A stretch of DNA of 25,264 nt from NCBI GenBank assembly GCA_002397275.1, contig DHAA01000117.1, positions 1 to 25,264 of the forward strand, given 5' to 3'. Source of the DNA: Thermacetogenium sp. UBA4966. GTDB lineage: Bacteria; Bacillota; DSM-12270; Thermacetogeniales; Thermacetogeniaceae. The position numbers were made by a program, and so were the translations under genes. Under the pieces are notes generated by a model that saw only the letters and a list, made by a program, of their open reading frames with translations, did not search any database and had not been told where the DNA came from. Of the stretch, positions 7,624 through 15,878 are shown piece by piece; within the stretch, counting starts at the first letter, position 1, and every line of letters begins with the position of its first letter.

Positions 7624-8301
7624 TTGAAGAAAAGGATCTTTTTAATTCCGTTGGCGCTGGTTATACTGGGCCTGCTCGTACCGATGCTCTATGCAGCGGT
7701 ACAAAATGATCAGAAGCAAGAGAACCCGCGGAATGCGTCTCTGCAGGTGTCCGATAAAGAAAATAAGGGGGAGGGCAGCCTTGAGAGCAACCGGCAAGAA
7801 CCTGAGAAGGGATCCGGTTCCACAACAACTACCCCCAAAAATGACGGGAGCAAGGAGAGCGCCGCAGGCCAAAATTCTGGAGGAAAGGCAAACAGCTCCA
7901 GCCAGACCAAAGAGCGAAGCAATGCCGGCGGCTCTTCTTCAGGAAATGCAGGCAAGCCCTCCCTCTCAAGGGAATACGGGCCTGCCCCCGGATATGAGCG
8001 TGTTAGCGTTACTATTGTGGAGAAGAGCATCATCTATGGCCCGCAGGATGTGGATATAAAACAAGGATGCAGTGTGCTGGACGCCCTTTACGCCACTGGG
8101 GTACCTATTACGGTGAAAGGTGGTAGCTATGTGGCGGAAATCGATGGAATTGCCGAGAACCTTAAAACCGGAGGGGGTTGGATGTACGCGGTCAACGGCG
8201 GAGACCCGCCCTCGGTCGCGGCATATAAATACGAATTAACCGGAGGGGAGCGCGTCATTTGGTTTTACGGTAAACTTGGCGACAAACCGCCGCAGCTGTA
8301 A
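7624..8301 (+). CDS. Secreted or membrane-tethered DUF4430 (transcobalamin C-terminal-like) protein
   Basis: 225 residues from TTG 7624, which has a GGGGGG site 7 nt upstream; the frame is open further up (from 7501) but overlaps the previous gene without a site. Seen: MKKRIFLIPLALVILGLLVP signal peptide or N-terminal anchor, a long low-complexity linker rich in Ser, Gly, Asn, Lys and Glu (about 30-120), and a C-terminal DUF4430-like domain (about 125-225) with QGCSVLDALYATGV, GGGWMYAVNG and GGERVIWFYGKLG. There is no lipobox cysteine or sortase motif. It carries only the beta-domain of transcobalamin-like proteins, so it may complete or hand over the B12 pocket. Same operon as the wall-anchored protein. 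Confidence 0.8.
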   Translation: MKKRIFLIPLALVILGLLVPMLYAAVQNDQKQENPRNASLQVSDKENKGEGSLESNRQEPEKGSGSTTTTPKNDGSKESAAGQNSGGKANSSSQTKERSNAGGSSSGNAGKPSLSREYGPAPGYERVSVTIVEKSIIYGPQDVDIKQGCSVLDALYATGVPITVKGGSYVAEIDGIAENLKTGGGWMYAVNGGDPPSVAAYKYELTGGERVIWFYGKLGDKPPQL

Positions 8302-8455
8302 CCATTCTAAGAATGAGCATGTGATATGCTCTTGGCAGACTGGTATCGAGCGGCGCTGTACCATAAATTAGTTTACATAAGATGGAAGGAAACAGAGCAA
8401 ACGCAGAGCAAGCCGAACAGATTTTGAAATTCAAGCCGGAGACAAAGGTGATCCC

Positions 8456-9382
8456 ATGCTGGAACAGCTATCCTATAAAGAGAAAGACGCATTTCTGCAG
8501 CATCTGCATACAGCGGCGGTTTTGACCTATCTGGGAGTTCTTTTGCTGCTCCCCCTGATCATCGCTCATCCTCTCTACCTTATGGGTATTCTCTTCGCCG
8601 GCATCCTGGCTATTTATGTTTCAGGCGCCGTTGAAGAGTCAATGCCCTTTTTGGTGATGGGGATTTGGCTGGCGCTCGCTGTGATGGTTGTCAATCCGCT
8701 GCTTGTTCAAAACGGCAGTACCGTTCTTCTCTATGGTCCTGATCTGCCGCTGGTGGGAAGGCTTCGTATTACACTGGAGGCTATTTGCTACGGGGCGGCT
8801 ATGGGGATGCGCCTGCTCTGCATCATCATTGCTTTTGCCCTTTATAATGCGGTTGTGCATCCCGATAAAATGACAGGTCTTTTTTCCCGTTTTGCCTGGA
8901 AGTCGTCGCTGGTGGTTTCTCTGGCGACAAGGATGATCCCCGCGACCGCCCGGGACCTTTCCAGCGCTAAAGAGGTCCAGCAGATGCGGGGTGTGGATTT
9001 CAGTTCCGGCAGCTTCCGGGAGCGCTTGAAGAAATACTCATGGCTTTTGGAGGTGCTCCTGTTATCTTCACTGGAGGGATCGACGGCCACCGCGGAGGCG
9101 ATGCAGGCCCGCGGTTTTGGTTCCGGGCGCCGCAGTTGTTACAACAGGGAACTGGCGCGTCCCCGGGATTATCTTTGCTGTGCCGGCAGTGTTCTTGCAC
9201 TAGTCCTGGCCATTTACGCCAGAGTGAAAGGATATGCTGATTTTACCTTTTACCCTGAGCTCGGCGCTCTTGCCGGGGGGAGCGGTCTTGTCTGGCTCGG
9301 CGTGATTATGTTGTGTTTGCTCTTTCCGTTGATATTGGGCTGGGGGTGTCGGCATTGGCCTTACTTGAGATCCAGGATTTAA
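8456..9382 (+). CDS. ecfT: ECF transporter transmembrane T component (EcfT)
   Basis: 308 residues, with hydrophobic segments at both ends and a central cytoplasmic part. The two coupling-helix signatures of EcfT are present: QQMRGVD (about 180) and MQARGFG (about 218). These Ala/Met-Arg-Gly motifs dock onto the two ATPases. An AAAGGTGAT site lies upstream of ATG 8456. The 154-nt gap to the previous gene holds a small hairpin (GAGCAT/ATGCTC, about 8314-8331) but no obvious terminator, so co-transcription with the riboswitch-led genes is likely. It overlaps the ATPase gene by 28 bp. Confidence 0.9.
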   Translation: MLEQLSYKEKDAFLQHLHTAAVLTYLGVLLLLPLIIAHPLYLMGILFAGILAIYVSGAVEESMPFLVMGIWLALAVMVVNPLLVQNGSTVLLYGPDLPLVGRLRITLEAICYGAAMGMRLLCIIIAFALYNAVVHPDKMTGLFSRFAWKSSLVVSLATRMIPATARDLSSAKEVQQMRGVDFSSGSFRERLKKYSWLLEVLLLSSLEGSTATAEAMQARGFGSGRRSCYNRELARPRDYLCCAGSVLALVLAIYARVKGYADFTFYPELGALAGGSGLVWLGVIMLCLLFPLILGWGCRHWPYLRSRI

Positions 9383-11004
9383 TTTATCATTACCCGGGGG
9401 GCGCCAAACCGGCGCTGAACAACATTAATCTGCAGATCAGAGAAGGAGAGTTCCTCCTGGTTGCCGGGGGGTCCGGTTCGGGGAAATCGTCGTTGGCCCG
9501 CTTGCTGGCAGGGTTAATCCCGGAGTTTTACGGCGGCAGGCTGCAGGGTAAGCTGCTGTTTCAGGGTAATGAACTGAGGGGTGAGCAGCGGCATACCCTC
9601 AACACCCATGTGGGTATTGTTTTTCAGGACCCGGAAAAGCAGCTGGTGATGACCTCGGTGGAGGCGGAGATCGCCTTCGGGTTGGAAAACATGGGGCTTC
9701 CGCGGGAAGAGATGTTCAGACGGGTGTCTGAGGTGATGACATTTTTGAACCTCGCCCACCTTAAAAAAGAGTTTACCGCTCAGCTTTCCGGCGGTGAAAA
9801 GCAGAAGGTTGCCCTGGCTGCCGTAATCGCTATGCATCCGCGGGTGCTTGTGCTGGATGAACCCACCTCACAGCTGGACCCGGTTGCTGCCGGGGAGTTC
9901 CTTGATCTGGCAGAGTATTTAAACAAAGAAATGGGTTACACCGTGGTTTTAATCGAGCAGCGCCTGGAGAGGTGCTTTCATCTGGCGGACCGCCTGCTGG
10001 TGATGGAGCAGGGGGAGATAAAATGCGACGGCTCGCCGGGTGAGACCGCCCGCTGGGAGGTGGAGCACCAACTGCCCTTTATTCCGCCTGTCGCCAAATT
10101 TTTCGCTTCCTTGAACAGCTCTCTTATTCCTTTAACCGTCAGGGATGGGCGGCGTGAGCTGCAAAAATACCTTTCACCCGCCCCTTTCATTGAGAATTCT
10201 CGGGAATCTCAGACAATTCCTGAAAATGGGCGGGCCTCGCTTCTTGAAGTGAAAAATGTCTGGTATACCTACCCCGGAGGACGAGAGGTGATCCGCGGGC
10301 AGAGCCTTTCTGTGAAGGAGGGTGAATTCGTCGTGATCCTCGGGGCGAATGCCGCCGGCAAATCCACCCTTCTGAAACTGCTGGCGGGGATCCTTAAACC
10401 CGATCGCGGAAGCGTCCACATCTGCGGTCAGGATACCCGCCAGCTGTCGCTGAATGAACTGGGACGCTATGTGGGCTATCTATCTCAGAACCCTAATGAT
10501 TACCTTTTTCAGGATAGCGTAGAGGATGAACTCCTCTTCACCTTGAATAACTTCCATCTCCCTGATAACGGGATCAGTGAAAGTGTTTTAAAGAAGCTTA
10601 AACTATGGGAATTGCGTCAGGCCAACCCGCGGGATCTGAGCAGCGGGGAGCGCCAGCGCGTCGCCCTGGGTTCGGTGCTGGTGGCGGGGCCGCGCCTGCT
10701 GCTCCTCGATGAACCGACACGGGGGATCGATTACCGGCTGAAGGCAGAGTTGGGGTTTCTTCTGCAAAAGACGGCTGCCTCCGGCGGGACAGTCGTTATG
10801 GTGACTCATGATGTGGAATTCGCCGCGGAATACTCACGCAGGGTCGTGATGATCTTCGACGGTATGGTGGCCTGTGACGGCCCCCGGAAGAAGCTGGGCG
10901 AGTCGATTTTTTACGCTCCGCAGATGGCGAGGTTGTTTCAGGGCAGCGGGCGGGATGTGCTTACGGTCGACGAGGGGCTTGAGCAAATAGGGGGTGTGCT
11001 GTGA
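9355..11004 (+). CDS. ECF transporter fused double ATPase (EcfA-EcfA')
   Basis: 549 residues with two complete ABC ATPase domains in one chain. Domain 1: GGSGSGKSS, Q-loop FQDPEKQLV, signature LSGGEKQKVALAA, Walker B VLVLDEPTSQLDPV. Domain 2: LGANAAGKSTLL, LSQNPNDYLFQDSVEDEL, signature LSSGERQRVALGS, LLLLDEPTRGIDY and the H-loop VTHDVEF. The fusion replaces the usual separate EcfA1 and EcfA2. TTG 9355 is chosen because GGGGGTG (9342-9348) precedes it by 6 nt and the protein then starts MALLEIQDLIYHYPGG; the longer frame from 9313 lacks a site. The gene overlaps EcfT at its start and the S component at its end (GTGA). Confidence 0.92.
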   Translation: MALLEIQDLIYHYPGGAKPALNNINLQIREGEFLLVAGGSGSGKSSLARLLAGLIPEFYGGRLQGKLLFQGNELRGEQRHTLNTHVGIVFQDPEKQLVMTSVEAEIAFGLENMGLPREEMFRRVSEVMTFLNLAHLKKEFTAQLSGGEKQKVALAAVIAMHPRVLVLDEPTSQLDPVAAGEFLDLAEYLNKEMGYTVVLIEQRLERCFHLADRLLVMEQGEIKCDGSPGETARWEVEHQLPFIPPVAKFFASLNSSLIPLTVRDGRRELQKYLSPAPFIENSRESQTIPENGRASLLEVKNVWYTYPGGREVIRGQSLSVKEGEFVVILGANAAGKSTLLKLLAGILKPDRGSVHICGQDTRQLSLNELGRYVGYLSQNPNDYLFQDSVEDELLFTLNNFHLPDNGISESVLKKLKLWELRQANPRDLSSGERQRVALGSVLVAGPRLLLLDEPTRGIDYRLKAELGFLLQKTAASGGTVVMVTHDVEFAAEYSRRVVMIFDGMVACDGPRKKLGESIFYAPQMARLFQGSGRDVLTVDEGLEQIGGVL

Positions 11005-11648
11005 TCGCTGTTTTGCTTTTCTGGCAACTGCCCTTGGTTTACAAAAACTGGGAGCTGCTTGCTTCAGTTATTCTGCTTGCCTCTCTGGTTATCTTTTTCG
11101 CCGGTTTTGAAAGAAGCGCGGTTTCATCCCGGGAGGTGGGGGTGATTGCCGTCATGGCTGCTTTAGCTGCGGTTCTTCGAGTACCCTTTGCTCCGCTCCC
11201 CGGGGTTCAGCCTACAACTTTTTTGGTGATTATTGCCGGGTATGTCTTTGGATCACGATCAGGCTTCATGGTAGGCGCCGTAGCTGCTCTGGTTTCTAAT
11301 TTCTTTTTGGGACAGGGCCCCTGGACCCCTTTCCAGATGCTTTTTTGGGGACTGGCCGGCGCAAGCGCAGGGCTGCTTGGTCAACTCTTGCCTAAAGCCG
11401 GAAATACTGCCATGTTATCTTTCTCTATCGCCTGGGGGTATCTTTTTGGCTGGCTGATGAACCTTTATTTTGTTGTTTTTTTTATCAAACCCCTCGCCTG
11501 GAGAGCAGTCCTCCTGGCTTATGCAGCCAGTTTTCCCATGGATACCCTGCATGCTCTCGGCAATGCTTGTTTTTATTTGCTCCTGGGACCACAGCTGATT
11601 AAGGTTTTAAGGCGCTTCCAGGAGAAGATGACCTATGTTGAAGGATGA
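11001..11648 (+). CDS. ECF transporter substrate-specific S component, probably for cobalamin
   Basis: 215 residues, strongly hydrophobic, with five or six membrane segments after an N-terminal pair. Typical S-component features: VIAVMAALAAVLRVPFAPLPGVQP, which holds the small-residue helix that packs on EcfT, then FGSRSGFMVGAVAALVSNFFLGQGPWTPFQM. The GTG start overlaps the ATPase stop by 4 bp. Substrate is inferred, not read: the cobalamin riboswitch and the transcobalamin-like proteins in the same operon make a B12 (CbrT-like) role most likely. Other S components such as ThiW-like ones share these motifs. Confidence 0.83.
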   Translation: MIAVLLFWQLPLVYKNWELLASVILLASLVIFFAGFERSAVSSREVGVIAVMAALAAVLRVPFAPLPGVQPTTFLVIIAGYVFGSRSGFMVGAVAALVSNFFLGQGPWTPFQMLFWGLAGASAGLLGQLLPKAGNTAMLSFSIAWGYLFGWLMNLYFVVFFIKPLAWRAVLLAYAASFPMDTLHALGNACFYLLLGPQLIKVLRRFQEKMTYVEG

Positions 11649-11715
11649 TAAAGGAAACTTTTTTGTCGGATTGAAGGGGTTTGCAGGAGTTGCTTAACAT
11701 GTGTCGAATTTTATT

Positions 11716-11751
11716 ATTTAATGCGCGGTTGGAGCCGCGGCGACATTAAAT
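11716..11751 (+). other. Leader hairpin 1 upstream of the nik-like operon
   Basis: ATTTAATG (11716-11723) pairs with CATTAAAT (11744-11751). Inside it CGCGG (11724-11728) pairs with CCGCG (11735-11739) around TTGGAG, leaving a GCGA bulge. It could be the end of the ECF transcript or the first stem of a structured leader. A T-rich stretch follows but no clean T-run. Confidence 0.45.
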
Positions 11752-11815
11752 TTTAATTGTGTTTATGATCGTTGTAAAACAGCGATTAAAAAAGCTTGCT
11801 TGTTTTTATTACTAA

Positions 11816-11934
11816 AGGCGCTTCGCGACCAGGCTTTGCTGAGGCGCCTGGATTTAAAAAGACAATATTCGTTAAAAGGCCACGGAGGTCTACTTGCCTT
11901 GATGCATCAGGGTCGGACTGCGTGGCTTTTATTT
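11816..11934 (+). promoter_or_regulatory. Candidate structured regulatory leader with terminator, upstream of the nik-like operon
   Basis: Two mutually exclusive stems overlap: AGGCGC (11816-11821) with GCGCCT (11844-11849), or CCAGGC (11829-11834) with GCCTGG (11846-11851). Downstream AAAAG-G-CCACG (11874-11884) pairs with CGTGGCTTTT (11921-11930), enclosing the palindrome TGATGCATCA, and is followed by ATTTT. This is a plausible terminator ending about 22 nt before the first permease gene. The layout suggests attenuation of a metal transporter, but I do not recognise a known riboswitch class. Confidence 0.45.
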
Positions 11935-11956
11935 TATGCGAAGTGGTGTGATATCA

Positions 11957-12895
11957 TTGAAAAATTATATATTAAAAAGGCTGCTCTACCTGATTCCTGT
12001 TATGATTGGGGTTTCCATCATCACCTTTGCCCTGATCAACCTTGCCCCCGGCGACCCTGCCGAGTTGATGCTCAGGGCGGAGGGGATGGAGCCGACCCGG
12101 GAAGCCGTAGAGGCTCTGCGTGAGGAGATGGGGCTGAATGATCCGGTTTATGTGCAGTACGGCAGGTGGCTGGCAGGAGTTCTGCATCTGGATATGGGGA
12201 AATCATACCGCACGGGCAGGCCGGTTACCGAGGAGATCCTGAGCCGCTTTCCGGCGACCCTGGAACTGACCGTCGCCGCTCTGCTCTTTGTGCTCCTCTT
12301 CGCCGTGCCCGCGGGCATTTTGGCAGCTATTTACCGGCATGCCTTTATCGATCATTTAAGCCGTATCATGGCTCTTTTAGGGGCTTCCCTCCCCGGATTC
12401 TGGTTAGGGCTGCTGCTGATCTATTTTTTTGCCGTAAAATTAGGCATTTTTCCGGTGATGGGCAGGGGCGGGTTCAGTCACCTGATTTTACCTGCGGTAA
12501 CCCTGGGCTTTGCCATGGCCGCTGTTTATGCCCGCTTACTGAGGGCCAGTATGTTGGATGTGCTGGGGCAGGATTTTATTAAAGTGGCCAGGGCGAAAGG
12601 CCTTCAAGAGAAGTGGGTCATCGGGCGCCATGCCCTAAAAAATGCTGTTCTCCCTGCGGTGACGATGTTTGGGATGAGCTTTGGGGGTTTGCTGGGGGGT
12701 TCGGTGATTATTGAAACTATCTTTGCCTGGCCGGGTATCGGGAAGTTTGCTGTGGATTCCATTTTTAACAGGGACTATCCGGTGATCCAGGGTTACGTTC
12801 TTTTCATGGCTTTGATTTTCGTGCTTGCCAATTTGCTTGTCGACATTTCGTATGGGCTGCTCGATCCGCGGATCCGCCTGGAAAGGAGGAGTTGA
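11957..12895 (+). CDS. nikB: Nickel/peptide-type ABC transporter permease (NikB/DppB family)
   Basis: 312 residues. Starts MKNYILKRLLYLIPVMIGVS, the standard opening of DppB/NikB permeases, followed by LAPGDPAE, a periplasmic region with GLNDPVYVQYGRWL and LDMGKSY, and the cytoplasmic EAA-loop DFIKVARAKGL with HALKNAVLPAVT. Six membrane segments are expected. TTG 11957 is preferred: AGTGGTG (11942-11948) lies 8 nt upstream, while ATG 11936 has no site. It is the first gene of a five-gene operon. Nickel or cobalt rather than peptide is suggested by the DUF4198 neighbour and the adjacent B12 genes, but sequence alone does not settle it. Confidence 0.85.
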   Translation: MKNYILKRLLYLIPVMIGVSIITFALINLAPGDPAELMLRAEGMEPTREAVEALREEMGLNDPVYVQYGRWLAGVLHLDMGKSYRTGRPVTEEILSRFPATLELTVAALLFVLLFAVPAGILAAIYRHAFIDHLSRIMALLGASLPGFWLGLLLIYFFAVKLGIFPVMGRGGFSHLILPAVTLGFAMAAVYARLLRASMLDVLGQDFIKVARAKGLQEKWVIGRHALKNAVLPAVTMFGMSFGGLLGGSVIIETIFAWPGIGKFAVDSIFNRDYPVIQGYVLFMALIFVLANLLVDISYGLLDPRIRLERRS

Positions 12896-12908
12896 GATAG
12901 CCGGTAAA

Positions 12909-13823
12909 GTGAACGGCCTGTTTTCTTCAACTCCGCTGGACGGCGTTCTGGGCGCGGGCGGGGAAAAAATTGCTGACGACAGCTTACTGAGGGGCGCGGT
13001 GAGAAGGCTGGCCAAAGATAAGCTGGCTCTGTTCGGCTTGGTGATTGTGAGCCTGGTTATTCTGGCGGGAGTTTTTGCCCCCTACCTGATGCCCAATGAC
13101 CCGGTCAAGGTGTCGCTGGATCAGAGGCTTGCCCCCCCTTCAGGGGCTTACCCCCTGGGAACCGATCACCTGGGACGCTGTCTTCTCTCCCGCCTTATTT
13201 TCGGAACGCGGGTATCTTTGAGCACAGCGGCTTTGGCCCTCCTGGCGATTTTGCTGATCAGCATCCCTGTGGGTACGGTCGCCGGGTATGTCGGCGGCTG
13301 GGTGGACAACCTGTTGATGCGCCTGGTTGATATCCTGCTCGCTTTTCCCAGCCTGATCCTCGCCCTGGTGATCGCCGGCATGCTGGGTCCGGGATTGCTC
13401 AATGTCATGCTGGCGGTTGCGGCGGTCGGATGGGTGGGATATGCGCGCATGATCCGCGGCCTGGTATTGTCTGTGAAAGAGAAAGAATATGTTATGGCTG
13501 CCCGCGCTTCCGGGACGCCGGAGTGGGTGATTGTGATCCGGCATATTTTGCCTAATGTCCTTTCTCCGGTGATTGTTTTAGCTACTCTGGATATCGGCAG
13601 TCTGGTTCTCTCTATATCAGGGCTCTCCTTCCTGGGATTGGGCGCTCAGCCGCCGACCCCGGAGTGGGGTTCGATGCTCAATGACGGCAGGCCTTATATG
13701 CAGGTTGCTCCGCAATTGATGGTCTGCCCCGGTATGGCGATCATGATTGTGGTCCTGGCCTTTAACCTGTTGGGGGACGGGCTGCGGGATGCTCTGGATC
13801 CCAGAGGAACAGAGAGTGGGTAG
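12909..13823 (+). CDS. nikC: Nickel/peptide-type ABC transporter permease (NikC/DppC family)
   Basis: About 304 residues. A hydrophilic N-terminus is followed by RRLAKDKLALFGLVIVSLVI, the APYLMPNDP segment, PLGTDHLGRCLLSRLIFGTR (a DppC/NikC signature) and the EAA-loop KEYVMAARASGTPEWVIVIRH with LPNVLSPVIV. The start is uncertain. AAAGGAGGAG (12882-12891) is very strong, but the nearest in-frame start is GTG 12909, 18 nt away; an in-frame ATA at 12897 is better spaced but would be a rare start. The longer frame from 12825 overlaps the previous gene by 71 bp and is unlikely. It pairs with the preceding permease. Confidence 0.85.
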   Translation: MNGLFSSTPLDGVLGAGGEKIADDSLLRGAVRRLAKDKLALFGLVIVSLVILAGVFAPYLMPNDPVKVSLDQRLAPPSGAYPLGTDHLGRCLLSRLIFGTRVSLSTAALALLAILLISIPVGTVAGYVGGWVDNLLMRLVDILLAFPSLILALVIAGMLGPGLLNVMLAVAAVGWVGYARMIRGLVLSVKEKEYVMAARASGTPEWVIVIRHILPNVLSPVIVLATLDIGSLVLSISGLSFLGLGAQPPTPEWGSMLNDGRPYMQVAPQLMVCPGMAIMIVVLAFNLLGDGLRDALDPRGTESG

Positions 13824-13870
13824 AAGGCGATTTTTTGCACAGACTGAGGGTTGCAGAGGAGGCTTTGAGG

Positions 13871-14866
13871 TTGAAACGGGAAACTGTTCTGGAAGTAAAT
13901 AATCTGTCAACTTGTTTTTTCACCAGGTATGGTCGGGTTCAGGCAGTGAACGGGGTGAGTTTTTCCATCGCTGCGGGAGAAACCCTGGGCTTGGTTGGCG
14001 AGAGCGGGAGCGGGAAAACTGTGACCGCCCTCTCTCTGGTCGGTCTCGTCGATCCGCCGGGAAGGATCTATTCAGGCGAGGTATTGCTCAACGGGCGAAA
14101 TCTGCTGGACCTGAACAAAAAACAGCTGCGTGAGATCCGCGGGCAGGAGATCGCCTTTGTCTTTCAGGACCCCTTAACTTCTCTCAATCCGGTGCTCTCT
14201 ATCGGTACCCAGTTGACGGAAACGATTACCGCCCATGAGAAGGAGACTAAGGATGGCGCCCGGCTGCGGGCTGCGGATCTATTAGGCAGAGTGGGCCTTC
14301 CTGATCCGGAAAAACTCCTTTTACGCTACCCCTTCCAGCTTTCCGGGGGTATGAGGCAGCGGGTGATGATCGCCATGGCGCTTGCACTCCATCCGCGTAT
14401 CCTGATCGCCGACGAGCCGACGACTGCGCTTGACGTCACCGTTCAGGCCCAGATACTGACGGAGATGAGGAGGCTGAAAAAAGAGTTTGATACGGCGATA
14501 CTGCTCATCACCCATGACCTTGGTGTGGTGGCTGAACTGGCGAACAGGGTGGCGGTGATGTATGCCGGTTCTATTGTGGAGACGGGGAGTATTATAGATA
14601 TATTCGAAAATCCGGGGCATCCCTATACCCAGGCCTTATTGCGGTCTGTGCCCCGTCTTTCTCAGAACAGCTATTATTTAGAACCGGTCAAGGGACAGCC
14701 TCCCAGCATGCTCAATCTCCCCGACTACTGTGCATTTCTGCCCCGCTGCCCGCAGGCAAGGTCTGTTTGTTATGAGGGAAAACCGCAGATGAGGACTTTA
14801 AGCGGCAATCACCTTGCTGCCTGTTATTGTGCCGGGGCGCGGCGACAGGAGGCCTACCTGGCATGA
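13871..14866 (+). CDS. nikD: Nickel/peptide-type ABC transporter ATPase (NikD/DppD family)
   Basis: 331 residues. Walker A GESGSGKTVTALSL is near 43, Q-loop FVFQDPLTSLNPVL, signature LSGGMRQRVMIAMAL, Walker B ILIADEPTTALDV, H-loop ITHDLGVVAE. The C-terminal extension, FLPRCPQARSVC then HLAACY, is the cysteine-containing tail typical of the oligopeptide/dipeptide/nickel ATPase family. TTG 13871 is chosen because AGAGGAGG (13855-13862) is 8 nt upstream; the frame extends to TTG 13835 without a site. It overlaps the next ATPase gene by 4 bp. Confidence 0.88.
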   Translation: MKRETVLEVNNLSTCFFTRYGRVQAVNGVSFSIAAGETLGLVGESGSGKTVTALSLVGLVDPPGRIYSGEVLLNGRNLLDLNKKQLREIRGQEIAFVFQDPLTSLNPVLSIGTQLTETITAHEKETKDGARLRAADLLGRVGLPDPEKLLLRYPFQLSGGMRQRVMIAMALALHPRILIADEPTTALDVTVQAQILTEMRRLKKEFDTAILLITHDLGVVAELANRVAVMYAGSIVETGSIIDIFENPGHPYTQALLRSVPRLSQNSYYLEPVKGQPPSMLNLPDYCAFLPRCPQARSVCYEGKPQMRTLSGNHLAACYCAGARRQEAYLA

Positions 14867-15840
14867 CACTTCTGCGGACAGAGGGTTTGGTCAAATACTA
14901 TACGGCAGGAGGTGGTTTTTTCAGCAAGAGCGCCTTGAAAGGGCATGCTGTGGATGGAGTCGCCCTCAGCATTGAAAAAGGAGAAACCCTGGGGCTGGTC
15001 GGAGAGAGCGGCTGCGGCAAGAGTACCCTGGGGAGGCTGCTTGCCAGGCTGGAGGACCCCGATGCCGGGAGAATATTTTATGCCGATCAAGAGATCACCG
15101 GCTGCAGCGGTGAAGAGCAGCGACTTTTGAGGAGCAAGATCCAGATCGTCTTTCAGGATTCCTACTCCTCCCTGGATCCGCGCCAGACGGTGGGGGGGAT
15201 TATTATGGAACCCCTGGCCAATTTCAGGGTGGGCAGACGCCTGGAGAGGAAAGAGATGGTGGCAAAACTCCTGGAGACAGTAGGTCTGCAGCCGGCGCAT
15301 GCCTCTCGCTATCCTCATGAGTTCAGCGGCGGCCAGCGCCAGCGCATCAATATCGCCCGCGCCCTGGCCCTGACTCCGGAATTGATCATCTGCGACGAGC
15401 CGGTCTCCAGCCTGGATGTCTCTATTCGTGCGCAGATCTTGAACCTGCTTAGAAAATTAAAAGATGACTTTGGGCTCGCTTATTTGTTTATATCGCATGA
15501 TCTAGCCGCAGTGAGCTATATGGCTGATCGCATCGCGGTGATGTACCTGGGAAAGATAGTGGAGGCGCTGGATGCCGGCGATTTTGCCGGGCACTCTTTT
15601 CATCCTTACTCCCGCGCCTTGCTGGCGGCGGTTCCCGTTCCCGATGTGCGCAGGGATGTTACTGAGCGGGAGATTATTTACGGAGAGCCGCCCAATGCGG
15701 TGAATCCCCCGGCAGGCTGCCGTTTCCACCCCCGCTGCCCGCATGCCGAGGGGATCTGCGGCTTGCAGGAACCGGAGCTGAGGGAGGTGGAAGATGGGCA
15801 TTTTGCGGCCTGTCATCTGACAGGCGTGATCCAAGGTTAA
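14863..15840 (+). CDS. nikE: Nickel/peptide-type ABC transporter ATPase (NikE/DppF family)
   Basis: 325 residues. Walker A GESGCGKSTLGRLL, Q-loop VFQDSYSSLDPRQTV (the SSLDPR form is typical of DppF/OppF), signature FSGGQRQRINIARAL, Walker B LIICDEPVSSLDV, H-loop ISHDLAAVSYMADRIAVMYLG, and the C-terminal GCRFHPRCPHAEGIC tail. ATG 14863 overlaps the preceding stop (ATGA) and has AGGAGG at 14847-14852. It forms the ATPase pair with the preceding gene. Confidence 0.88.
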   Translation: MTLLRTEGLVKYYTAGGGFFSKSALKGHAVDGVALSIEKGETLGLVGESGCGKSTLGRLLARLEDPDAGRIFYADQEITGCSGEEQRLLRSKIQIVFQDSYSSLDPRQTVGGIIMEPLANFRVGRRLERKEMVAKLLETVGLQPAHASRYPHEFSGGQRQRINIARALALTPELIICDEPVSSLDVSIRAQILNLLRKLKDDFGLAYLFISHDLAAVSYMADRIAVMYLGKIVEALDAGDFAGHSFHPYSRALLAAVPVPDVRRDVTEREIIYGEPPNAVNPPAGCRFHPRCPHAEGICGLQEPELREVEDGHFAACHLTGVIQG

Positions 15841-15849
15841 TAAACTTTC

Positions 15850-15855
15850 TATAAT
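15850..15855 (+). promoter_or_regulatory. Possible internal -10 box before the binding-protein gene
   Basis: A perfect TATAAT occurs 23 nt upstream of the binding-protein start in the 38-nt gap, but the -35 position (about 15827) has only a poor match. An internal promoter would raise expression of the binding protein relative to the permeases. Tentative. Confidence 0.3.
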
Positions 15856-15878
15856 AAATATGCTTAAGGGGGGATTCG

